Positions 8,996-16,169 of a DNA stretch of 64,000 nucleotides are shown piece by piece. The position numbers were made by a program, and so were the translations under genes. Under the pieces are notes generated by a model that was not told the origin of the DNA, made no database searches, and saw only the letters and a program-made list of their open reading frames with translations. The DNA comes from Aureimonas ureilytica (GTDB taxonomy: Bacteria; Pseudomonadota; Alphaproteobacteria; Rhizobiales; Rhizobiaceae), in NCBI RefSeq assembly GCF_001475935.1, contig NZ_LDQA01000011.1, forward strand, positions 53,202 to 117,201, in the 5' to 3' direction. Each line of letters opens with the position of its first letter. The stretch's first letter is position 1.

Positions 8996-9041
8996 GTGAT
9001 CCCAGTTGGATTCGAACCAACGACCCCCAGATTAGGAATCT
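8996..9041. other. attL: duplicated 3' end of tRNA-Arg
   Basis: These 46 bases are identical to 51098-51143, the 3' part of the intact tRNA-Arg(CCT) on the minus strand. Here the match stops after the anticodon loop and is followed by unrelated sequence, so no tRNA can form. It is the displaced tail left by integration of the element. Confidence 0.93.
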
Positions 9042-9159
9042 TGGATAAACCATTGAGTTCAATGGGGGTCGTTTTCCTTCGTTAGGCATTCTGCTTGAGC
9101 CCGGTCCGATAGGGCCGTTGCATGTTCGATACCCCTAATAGAACAGCGGGCATTCTACC

Positions 9160-10302
9160 CTAGGAGTCTGTCTTTTTCGGAGGCTCAAATAATAGATTGA
9201 AAGTCCGAACATCTTTCGTGGAAACTATGTTGTTGAGTATTTTTTCCCAAGAACTGGTAATAGCGTTCAGATTCTCATCGCTATCTTCTTGGCTTGAAGG
9301 TGTGTCGCCCTGAATCGGCACGGTGGCAGCAGACGCCTCGTTCGCACTACGTTTCTCAACCTCTTTGAATGCGATTTCCCATTTCGAAGCATAGTCCTGA
9401 TAAGCTTTTGGAAGAGAAAATTCTTTCTTACTCAAACTAGGCAAGCAAGGGGTATCTATATTTTCGACATTCATAAAAGATGTTAGAAAATCTCTTATAT
9501 TTAAAGGCGTTGTGCCACCACCGCCTGTTAATTGTCGCTCCCGATCTCTAAGTTCACGGCGAAGAGCGTTCCGTTCTGTATTGATTGAAATTATCGGGTA
9601 AGGGCGCCCACCATGCACCCCCTTGAGTATTTCACGATTATGATAGGAGAACTTTATTGATGTCTTGTGCGATATCTCGGATTCCGCCAGCAACCACGCA
9701 AGCTCAATCGACACTACGCATTGATCTGAAGTGGCAAACCTAGTAAGTCGGAATCCTGTGTCTATACCTTTGCCTAAAAAGTCATAAGACGATGGAAGAC
9801 GATCTGCATCTTCTTCCTCTTCTTCAGAAGGTAGCTCTTCGTATCTTACGTCACCAATTTTTCTAGGCGAAACAGCTACAATAACATTGTCGGTTGGAAA
9901 AGTCGCGATCCAAGCTCCACCTTTGACATCGAGATACCGGCCGCGGGAATCTAAGGTCGAGCCGTACTCACTCAAAGCGGCAGTAAACGAGACGACACAC
10001 AGCGCTAAATGCTCCAAGCTTGTCACCGCACAACAAAAAACAAGCTCGTCACCAATAGTCTTCCAAACAGCTGGAATGATCCGCTCATCCGTTATGGCGA
10101 CACCCATACGAGGAGCATTATCCAAACAAAAGCGATGCAGAAGATCAGGGAACTCGGAATAAAAGTTTCTAATCTCCTCCACCCAAGCTTGCCGCATCGA
10201 GGTTTCGTCGCGGTTGCTACCTGGACCAGCTTTATAGGCGGTCGACCCAACAAGATCGACAGACATGAATAAACGCAACCTATAGTGAGGACATGTAATC
10301 AC
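9160..10302 (-). CDS. Class III nucleotidyl cyclase-like protein (PycC-like, candidate Pycsar cyclase)
   Basis: The 380-residue protein keeps the class III cyclase pattern. LFMSVDLVGSTAYK carries the first metal Asp (Asp16). VWKTIGDELVF at 79-89 carries Lys81 and the second metal Asp85. FLGKGIDTGFRLTRFAT at 176-191 matches the GxxVNxAxRL element, with Arg185 expected at the triphosphate. The C-terminal 150 residues are low in recognisable motifs. The GTG start overlaps the stop of the ImmA gene as TAGTG, so the two are coupled; an internal ATG at 10266 would lose the first beta strand. A soluble cyclase of this kind beside a PycTM-like protein suggests cCMP or cUMP synthesis on phage infection. 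The base specificity is inferred. The gene is AT-rich. Confidence 0.72.
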   Translation of the reverse strand: MITCPHYRLRLFMSVDLVGSTAYKAGPGSNRDETSMRQAWVEEIRNFYSEFPDLLHRFCLDNAPRMGVAITDERIIPAVWKTIGDELVFCCAVTSLEHLALCVVSFTAALSEYGSTLDSRGRYLDVKGGAWIATFPTDNVIVAVSPRKIGDVRYEELPSEEEEEDADRLPSSYDFLGKGIDTGFRLTRFATSDQCVVSIELAWLLAESEISHKTSIKFSYHNREILKGVHGGRPYPIISINTERNALRRELRDRERQLTGGGGTTPLNIRDFLTSFMNVENIDTPCLPSLSKKEFSLPKAYQDYASKWEIAFKEVEKRSANEASAATVPIQGDTPSSQEDSDENLNAITSSWEKILNNIVSTKDVRTFNLLFEPPKKTDS

Positions 10303-10868
10303 TATGCAAGCTCTAAGCTTCTAGCGCGAACCTCCGCAGCCTTCTCACTAACACCAAACATTAACGCAACAACTGATAAGTTTCCTTCGTAGATCCTAAC
10401 AGCATCCTGGAAAGCCTTTGCAGGCATCAAAAAAGAAGCAGCAAACCAATTCGCCTCCCATTCGCCACGCCGTTGCTGATCATCCGACTCATCTACCCAA
10501 CGGGTAGCGACCATTCTAGAGCCATGCCACCTATTAGCAACGAGTGGGTAATGCAGTAGGTAATGCCCTAGCTCGTGAGCAATAGTAAACCGGTCACGCT
10601 TGGCTGACGTCAGGCTAGTTAGATATATCGTAAACTTACCGGACGGCTCAACAGAAATGGACTCTGGAATACCAGTCAATTCATCCACGGGGGTGTAGAA
10701 CACAATGCGCCCACCGAGCTTCTCTATCAGAGGCTCAATGGCATCGCCCGGCTTAAAGCCCAGGTTACGAGCAGCGTTTTCCGCAAACTCCTGCACCGCA
10801 GCCTTTGATAGGCTGCTAGGAATAGGCTTCCTGACCTGCCCCACATGCTCAGTCGTGACGTTTGACAT
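10302..10868 (-). CDS. ImmA/IrrE family metallo-endopeptidase
   Basis: The 188-residue protein carries the zinc-peptidase motif IAHELGHYLLH (HELGH at 98-102) and a downstream acidic helix EWEANWFAASFLMP with Glu138 as likely third ligand. This is the standard ImmA/IrrE (DUF955) fold. Family members cleave repressors or antitoxins; ImmA relieves ImmR repression in ICEBs1 and IrrE acts on DdrO. No XRE regulator sits beside it. Instead it is translationally coupled to the cyclase downstream, so its target may be within this small cluster. The ATG at 10868 is preferred; a TTG at 10880 is possible. Confidence 0.88.
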   Translation of the reverse strand: MSNVTTEHVGQVRKPIPSSLSKAAVQEFAENAARNLGFKPGDAIEPLIEKLGGRIVFYTPVDELTGIPESISVEPSGKFTIYLTSLTSAKRDRFTIAHELGHYLLHYPLVANRWHGSRMVATRWVDESDDQQRRGEWEANWFAASFLMPAKAFQDAVRIYEGNLSVVALMFGVSEKAAEVRARSLELA

Positions 10869-11057
10869 GAGGGAACCCAACCGTGTTATCCACGCTGGAT
10901 ATACGCCATCTTCTCAGGAAATCAATCCCACGCGCGAACGAGAACACCGCCAGAACTTTGCGCTCTGAAGGTGATTTGCATGGGGTGTAGTGCAACTAGC
11001 CGTCGCAGCATCTTGGTGACATACATCACATGAGCGGGTCACACAAGGGAATCATCA

Positions 11058-11546
11058 GTGGCAACTAGCGAACAATCGGTTTCTGAGGTTTTAGAGACCG
11101 CCAACAAAATTTTCTTTGATCAAATCAAAAGCGCCGATCAGAAGGCAGCTTACGTTCTTACGGTAGCACTTGCTCTCACCGTAACATCAGAGGTAGCCCG
11201 GAAAGCATTCCAGATATCTCAATACGCGAACAAAACACACTTCGAATATCTGGTGAGTGCTTCACACGTAATCTCCATTATCTTGACCCTAATATTCGCA
11301 CTTGTCGTCATCTTCCCTAGATTTAGAAGCGGAGGCAGCGCTTTCTATTGGGGCGCGTGGCCAGACGCGGGAGAAAGATTGCAGCGGCAACTTAATTCAG
11401 AATCATATTCATCGATAAACGAGTATTTAGATAGCAATATAGTATTGGCTAAAATCTGCCGTAGTAAGTTCAAAAACCTTAGATATTCGTTTTCACTGCT
11501 GATTTTTGCATGTATAACGCACGCTATACTTCTTTCGATGGGTTGA
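11058..11546 (+). CDS. Three-helix membrane protein resembling the Pycsar effector PycTM (DUF5706)
   Basis: A GTG start follows AAGGGA by 7 bases and gives 162 residues. Membrane helices are predicted at about 31-45, 64-86 and 142-160. Features typical of DUF5706/PycTM are visible: the DQKAAYVLT entry to helix 1 (residues 27-35), IFPR closing helix 2 (85-88), an aromatic FYWGAW stretch, and LAKICRSKFKNLRYSFSLL leading into helix 3. In Pycsar, such proteins bind cCMP or cUMP and damage the inner membrane. It is divergent from the ImmA-cyclase pair rather than in one operon. Assignment is by pattern, not by search. Confidence 0.65.
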   Translation: MATSEQSVSEVLETANKIFFDQIKSADQKAAYVLTVALALTVTSEVARKAFQISQYANKTHFEYLVSASHVISIILTLIFALVVIFPRFRSGGSAFYWGAWPDAGERLQRQLNSESYSSINEYLDSNIVLAKICRSKFKNLRYSFSLLIFACITHAILLSMG

Positions 11547-11620
11547 TCAGGTATAGAATAGAAATATTCCATTCAACAACTAGACATTTTGATGGGTCAC
11601 GGCTCGTCCGTTAAGTCTTA

Positions 11621-11668
11621 TGATTTGTAATCAGGGGGTCGCGGGTTCGAGCCCTGCAGCCGGCACCA
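11621..11668 (+). pseudogene. Truncated 3' half of tRNA-Thr(TGT), candidate fossil attachment site
   Basis: The sequence runs from the anticodon arm (TGATTTGTAATCAG, anticodon TGT) through the T-arm GCGGGTTCGAGCCCTGC to GCCGGCACCA. Upstream bases show neither a D-arm nor a 5' GCCGGC partner for the acceptor stem, so no functional tRNA can fold. Such 3' halves arise where an integrase recombines inside a tRNA gene. Confidence 0.85.
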
Positions 11669-11676
11669 GCAAATAC

Positions 11677-11709
11677 AAGGGGTTAGCGCTCGACCGCTGG
11701 CCCCTTTTG
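11677..11709 (+). terminator. Terminator downstream of the tRNA-Thr fragment
   Basis: AAGGGGTTAGCG pairs with CGCTGGCCCCTT, including two G-U pairs, around a six-base loop, followed by TTTT. It lies 9 bases after the CCA and was probably the original terminator of the tRNA-Thr gene. Confidence 0.7.
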
Positions 11710-11968
11710 CTTTTCGTGGTCCCAGCATGGTCCCCAAATTGGGAGTGAGAGAATTCACTCAAAGTTCGTCGGTCAGATTGTCTCTTGGATCTACATCAAC
11801 CGCATCTGGGGAACTCGATGCAGCAAGTTCGAGCCCGATTGCGCATCCTCAGCGAGGTCGCACGGGGTAACTTCTAAGTCCTGCGCGCCGACTCCCATAC
11901 GGTTGCAGCTGTGCGGCAAGTCAGGTAGCGCAGAATTGTAGGTCCTCGTCATTCAAAGGATTTCTTGA

Positions 11969-13426
11969 TTGAAAGACATGCTGCAACGGTGGGCTGTTTC
12001 TCCTGCCGTGCTTATCCTAAGGCTTTTAGCGGTCCTGCTAGCCGGCCTATTGCTCGTGCATGTGGCCTATGTAGTCGCACATCCTTATCAGATCGACATC
12101 ATTGGACGAACCTTGGCGACTGGGGCAGTCGCGCTAACCCGTGGGGAACCTGTTTATTCCGCACCCGCGCTCGCAATGCAGTACACACCGGGCTTCCTCG
12201 TACTCCAGGCGCTCTTTTTCCGGGTGTTCGGCTATGTCCCGCACCTGTGGATTTTTATAGGCTCTCTAGGCAGCATTACTTATGCGCTCACCTTGTCGGC
12301 ATACTTTTGGCGACGGGCTCCGCTCATTACCCCACTCGTGCCTGCCTCTCTTCTCGCTTGCCTCTTTCCGGTGCTCTGGCCACGCGCGGACCTTTATGCT
12401 GTTCTATTGCTGGGCATTGGGTTCGTCGTCTTACTTGAGAAGCGGGCTGCGAGCATCGCGGTGCTGCTGTTCGGGTTGTCCTTGTTCTTCAAGCAGACAT
12501 CATTGCCAGCGATTATCCTGGCCGCATTTCTGGGCTGCTATGACGGCCGGAGCGATTGGCGGGCTATCCGACGCAGCATCAGCATTGTGGGGTCTTCTGT
12601 TGCTGTCTTTGCCGTACTCCTCGCACTTTACGCAGCTGCCACCCAAGACAGTCTGAGGGACATGATCGCAATCTTCTCGATTGGTCGTGATCACCCAATC
12701 CCAGCCACCAATATAACGTATTACTCAATGATCTCCGCCGCCCTGACGGCCCTACCGACAATAGCTTTGCTGAAATCCTCGGGAGGCTACAAATTCCGCG
12801 TTCCCGTTATCGCGCTTCACGTCTTCAGCCTGCCCTATATTATCTTTGCAGCTAAAGCCGGCGGGCACTGGCACCACTTCCTTTTCCCAAGCCTCGCCTG
12901 GCTCTGGCTGCTTGGTCGAACAAGTGAGTCGCTTGCCATCCGTGACAGGGCGCTAGCTTTGACAACTATTGGATCACTTCTTGCGTTGCTGATTGCTGGA
13001 TATTTTCAAGGGTTTGGGGGTCCGGTCCCAGCTACCGCAGAAGACCAACTCGCCGGCCAAGAACTAGCTACTTTCGTTGCGAATATCCCACCGCAACAGG
13101 CTCTGTTTCTAGACAGTGAAAGTGGACTTGGCCTAACAGTCGGCGCAACCTATCGAGGGCTAAGCACGCGCTATGACAGGGGTGCATTTGAGGAGCATAT
13201 GGCGGCCGGCGATCACGTGCCGGCTGACCTGATCGTCCAAATACAATCAGGGACAATCCCTCTGATCATTCGGCGGTTAGGGCGTGAGTTGATGTTCACC
13301 GCCTATGGTAATTCCTACGCCCCGATGAACCAGACGATCAAGACAGGCTATGCGCCCTGCCAAGGGTATATATTGCAGTTCTGGGAGGTTTTGTGCTCGA
13401 AAAACGACCAAAACATTCGCTACTAG
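11969..13426 (+). CDS. Polytopic membrane protein resembling GT-C glycosyltransferases
   Basis: The 485-residue protein has an N-terminal helix, a periplasmic stretch with PYQIDIIGRTL and GEPVYSAP, about nine further membrane helices, and a soluble C-terminal part. The overall plan resembles GT-C mannosyl/arabinosyl transferases that use lipid-linked sugars (DUF2029 or ArnT-like), but I cannot see an unambiguous catalytic motif. A TTG at 11969 has AAAGGA 8 bases upstream; an ATG at 11978 is the alternative. Its place at the end of a prophage fits lysogenic conversion of surface glycan, as with phage gtr genes. It is a candidate role only. Confidence 0.6.
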   Translation: MKDMLQRWAVSPAVLILRLLAVLLAGLLLVHVAYVVAHPYQIDIIGRTLATGAVALTRGEPVYSAPALAMQYTPGFLVLQALFFRVFGYVPHLWIFIGSLGSITYALTLSAYFWRRAPLITPLVPASLLACLFPVLWPRADLYAVLLLGIGFVVLLEKRAASIAVLLFGLSLFFKQTSLPAIILAAFLGCYDGRSDWRAIRRSISIVGSSVAVFAVLLALYAAATQDSLRDMIAIFSIGRDHPIPATNITYYSMISAALTALPTIALLKSSGGYKFRVPVIALHVFSLPYIIFAAKAGGHWHHFLFPSLAWLWLLGRTSESLAIRDRALALTTIGSLLALLIAGYFQGFGGPVPATAEDQLAGQELATFVANIPPQQALFLDSESGLGLTVGATYRGLSTRYDRGAFEEHMAAGDHVPADLIVQIQSGTIPLIIRRLGRELMFTAYGNSYAPMNQTIKTGYAPCQGYILQFWEVLCSKNDQNIRY

Positions 13427-13535
13427 CTCCCGTCTGCTTCGGGCGCTGGCTGCCTTGCTATAATGCTGAGAACGCCTGCCCCCTCCGTTCGACACAACGT
13501 CAAGTGCCGCGGGACCGCATGATATACGGGAAGCC

Positions 13536-13726
13536 AGAACGCATCTTGAGAGCGTTCTGAAAAAGCCGAAAAACCATGAAAAAACAAAAGGCGTGAACTG
13601 GCGTAATGAGTATCAGAAACAGCTGAATTTCAGAATGCGCTCTGTTTTCGATACTGTGTGAGTGGCTTTGCGCAAGAGCCCTCACCCTTCATTCTGAAAA
13701 ACGTTTTCCGCCGCGTTCTGAAAGCG
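13536..13726. repeat. Cluster of TTCTGAAA motifs in a gene-free stretch
   Basis: The roughly 300 bases from 13427 to 13729 contain no convincing gene. Four related sites occur: GCGTTCTGAAAAAGC at 13552, the inverse TTTCAGAATGCGC at 13628, CATTCTGAAAAACG at 13690 and GCGTTCTGAAAGCG at 13713. The first is also half of an inverted repeat, AGAACGC (13536-13542) with GCGTTCT (13552-13558). They look like binding sites for one unknown protein. Confidence 0.5.
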
Positions 13727-13729
13727 ATC

Positions 13730-14032
13730 TCAGTCCTCGCGCCAGACCGGCCGCCGAATGATCTTGATGGCCGTCAACGTCCGCACTCTGAGACTCTGGC
13801 GCTCGGATGCCGGTGGATCGACGGCGTAGACCTCCGTCGCATCCTTGAGTCCGCAGCCCTCGCACTTGAGGCGACCCATCATGCTGTCGACTTCGATATT
13901 GCCGAGGAGCATCATCATGTCCGCCGAATGGTAGTGGCGTGTCCGCCGGCACATGTTGCAGCGGACACGGATCAGCATTCCCAGATCGTGGGTCTGTTTG
14001 AGGGTCAGTCCGATGTTGTCCCTGCGCGGCAT
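13730..14032 (-). CDS. Small zinc-ribbon-like phage protein
   Basis: The 100-residue product has two CxxC pairs, CNMC and CEGC, separated by about 30 residues, as in a zinc ribbon. The ATG at 14032 starts the conserved-looking part; a TTG at 14068 would add 12 residues. It lies beyond the late-operon terminator at 14386-14431 with the next gene, so the pair probably has its own promoter. The function is unknown; a nucleic-acid-binding role is a guess from the ribbon. Confidence 0.6.
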   Translation of the reverse strand: MPRRDNIGLTLKQTHDLGMLIRVRCNMCRRTRHYHSADMMMLLGNIEVDSMMGRLKCEGCGLKDATEVYAVDPPASERQSLRVRTLTAIKIIRRPVWRED

Positions 14033-14077
14033 AAGAACGGATAGAGAACGCGTCAGTTGATTCGGCAAGTGCGACCG

Positions 14078-14329
14078 TCAGTCAGTTTCCAAGGATTTGC
14101 GCACGGCCGAGGCGATTTCATCGGGCGACTGCCCCTTGGACGCGGCCACCCAAGCCGCATGGGCGGCGCGGTCCGCAAGCGGGCGACGCGCACCCCGAAG
14201 GGCAACCACCCTCGCCTCCAGTCGCTCGACATGCTCGCGCACAGCGTCCAGCTCGTTACGCCGATCCGTGCGCCCGATCGCGCGTATCCAGTCCGCATAG
14301 CGCCGGAGAATGGTAATCGTGCGTTCCAT
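14078..14329 (-). CDS. Small phage protein, unknown function
   Basis: The 83-residue, Arg- and Ala-rich helical protein (MERTITILRRYADWIRAIG at the start) is predicted to be coiled between residues 25 and 45. It is followed on the same strand by the zinc-ribbon gene. No family is recognised. Confidence 0.5.
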   Translation of the reverse strand: MERTITILRRYADWIRAIGRTDRRNELDAVREHVERLEARVVALRGARRPLADRAAHAAWVAASKGQSPDEIASAVRKSLETD

Positions 14330-14385
14330 GCCGACACTATGGGCGGCAGGCCTTAAACACGCCTGATGATCAGACCCCCGAAACG

Positions 14386-14431
14386 CAAAAAGCCCCGCTC
14401 CCGGCTTGCTGGCCGAGAGCGGGGCTTTCTT
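14386..14431 (-). terminator. Strong terminator of the phage late operon (bidirectional)
   Basis: AGCCCCGCTC at 14391-14400 pairs with GAGCGGGGCT at 14416-14425. On the minus strand it is followed by a T-run, so it ends leftward late transcription. The stop codon of the spanin-like gene overlaps its edge. It also has T residues on the plus strand. Confidence 0.85.
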
Positions 14432-14873
14432 ATGTTTCGGATCGAACGTGCGAAGCTTCGTCCAGCTCGCGCCGGAGAGCCGAGATTTCGGACTGGAGCC
14501 GATCGACCTTGGCGTTCAGGTTGATGATGATCTCCTGCAAATGCGCCTCGCGCTGGGCCGCCTCGGCGAGCGCCAAGCGCAGCGTGATGGCGCGGTCCAG
14601 TTCGGCTTCGTAGAGTTCGCGCATCCGCTGCGCATTCGCGGCCGATCGTTCGGCCTCCACACGAACGACCTCGTAAAGCCGTTCGCGCTCTTCTTTCATT
14701 TCGTCGCGCTCATCCGAGCGGCGCTCGTCCTCGGCCGCCCGGCGAGCTGCGTCCCGCCTTTCGGCCCGGTCCAAAAGGTATTTGCAGCCCGCGCCAACCG
14801 CCAGGAAGAACGGCGTCAGAACCACGAACAGATTGGCGATGCGATCCCAGTCCAAAACCCATTCCATTCTCAT
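14430..14873 (-). CDS. Membrane-anchored coiled-coil protein, candidate i-spanin (Rz-like)
   Basis: The 147-residue protein has one N-terminal membrane segment (about 10-32) and then a long charged helix, residues 35-140, consistent with a coiled coil. As the last gene of the lysis cluster after holin and endolysin, it fits the inner-membrane spanin subunit that bridges to the outer membrane. No embedded Rz1-type lipoprotein frame was recognised, so the call is tentative. Confidence 0.6.
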   Translation of the reverse strand: MRMEWVLDWDRIANLFVVLTPFFLAVGAGCKYLLDRAERRDAARRAAEDERRSDERDEMKEERERLYEVVRVEAERSAANAQRMRELYEAELDRAITLRLALAEAAQREAHLQEIIINLNAKVDRLQSEISALRRELDEASHVRSET

Positions 14874-14941
14874 CGCCTCATGCGATGGCGATGCGAGCGC
14901 TCGCCAGATGTGCTCATTGGCTCGTCAGGAGTTGCCGGCGA

Positions 14942-15331
14942 TCACTGGCCGATCGGCCGTCTCGCTCGCCACCGGCCGTAGAGCGTCAGACCGAAGCCGA
15001 TCGCCTGCCCGGCCGTCGTGAGCGCCGACACGATGTCCGCTGTTTGCTCGGCCGTGACGGGCAATTCGCCGATCAGCGGCTTGGCGATCGTGCAGACGCC
15101 GGCCACGATCACGCCCCAGGTGACGCGGCTCTGATACCAGGGCTCATTGTTGGTCGCGTTGAGCACGATCGGCGCGACGGCTTCCACGACGCCGGCAGCG
15201 ACGCGAGACACGTCCTTGCTGTCGAGCGAAATGCTTGGGTTCTTGGCCGCGTCCATGAGGATCGCGGCGATCGGCGGCGCAACCAGGTCTTCGGCCGCGA
15301 GGCGCTGGCTGGCATCTTTAGGCAACGGCAT
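14942..15331 (-). CDS. Candidate holin
   Basis: The 129-residue protein has a soluble N-terminal half and two hydrophobic helices in the second half (about 72-90 and 103-121), ending in RWRARRPIGQ, a positively charged tail typical of holins. AAGGA lies 6 bases before the ATG. It sits 11 bases after the endolysin gene on the same strand, the usual lysis-cassette position. It would form the membrane lesion that releases the endolysin. Confidence 0.6.
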   Translation of the reverse strand: MPLPKDASQRLAAEDLVAPPIAAILMDAAKNPSISLDSKDVSRVAAGVVEAVAPIVLNATNNEPWYQSRVTWGVIVAGVCTIAKPLIGELPVTAEQTADIVSALTTAGQAIGFGLTLYGRWRARRPIGQ

Positions 15332-15342
15332 GACGTGTCCTT

Positions 15343-16119
15343 TCAGGCGTCGAGGGTGAGGTATTGGGAGGCGACGAAGCCGAGATGGCCGGCGGGCGTG
15401 CGCACCTCGCTCCAGCCGCGATCGTGGTCGAGCACGGCGAGGCGCGCTCCGCGCGGCAGCGATCCGACGATCTCGCCGTCAGGTGCGCGGCGCAGGTTGA
15501 GACGCGGCGCGGTGACGGTAGCCGTCAGCTCCATTTCCTTGGCCGCTGGCGCGCTTGGCTGCCCCGCAGGCTCCAAGACAGCCGGCGCGGCGCGCTTGCC
15601 GTCCAGCACCGCTTGAACCTCGCGCCGGAGCCGATCGCCGACGACGCGAGCGCCGAACACGGCCGGGTCGAAGGCCAGCCGCGCGATGTCCCATTTGCCG
15701 CGCTGTTTGATCCCGAGATTGCCTTGCACCTCGGCATGGGTGAGCACGGTTTCGGGCGTGACCGGGATGGAGTAGGTCCGGCACAGCTCCGCGATGATCT
15801 CGACACCAGCTTTCCATTGCTCGGCCGTGGTCGGTTGCTGGCCGGGATTGAACGGGCTTTCCGTCGCGCCTGCCATGGAGCACAGTGACAGGCCGATCGA
15901 GCCCGAGTTGCAGCCGAGCGTGTGAGCGGCATAGTTGCCCCGGATCGGCGCTTGGTTGGCCGAGATCGGCAGATCGCCGCGCACGAGGTTGCCGTCACCC
16001 TCGACGATCAGGTGATAGTGCTGGCGGTCGAGGGTGGACGCCACATGCGCCCCGCCCGTCCAATGCAGGATGACGCGCGCCATCGTCGCGGCGGGAAGCC
16101 ACGATTTGGGTATGCTCAT
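15343..16119 (-). CDS. Endolysin: N-acetylmuramoyl-L-alanine amidase with SH3 domain
   Basis: The 258-residue protein combines an amidase-2/PGRP-like zinc amidase domain, with ILHWTGG (His19), HYHLIVEGDG and THAEVQGN supplying ligands, and a C-terminal SH3-like domain (about 195-258, NLRRAPDGEIVGSLPRGA). It cuts the amide bond between N-acetylmuramic acid and L-alanine in peptidoglycan. The ATG at 16119 has GGAG 8 bases upstream; the frame extends to 16137 but without a better site. It lacks a signal peptide, so it depends on the holin. Confidence 0.88.
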   Translation of the reverse strand: MSIPKSWLPAATMARVILHWTGGAHVASTLDRQHYHLIVEGDGNLVRGDLPISANQAPIRGNYAAHTLGCNSGSIGLSLCSMAGATESPFNPGQQPTTAEQWKAGVEIIAELCRTYSIPVTPETVLTHAEVQGNLGIKQRGKWDIARLAFDPAVFGARVVGDRLRREVQAVLDGKRAAPAVLEPAGQPSAPAAKEMELTATVTAPRLNLRRAPDGEIVGSLPRGARLAVLDHDRGWSEVRTPAGHLGFVASQYLTLDA

Positions 16120-16169
16120 AAGGATCTCCAGAAACAAAAGAGCCCGGCGCTATGGCCGGGCTGGTTGGG

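Noticed and set aside
8996..9041. tRNA-Arg gene at the left end
   Set aside because: Only the 3' part is present; the acceptor 5' strand and D-arm are missing, so it is an attachment copy and not a tRNA gene.
11621..11668. Functional tRNA-Thr
   Set aside because: There is no 5' half that could pair with GCCGGC or form a D-arm, so it is a fragment.
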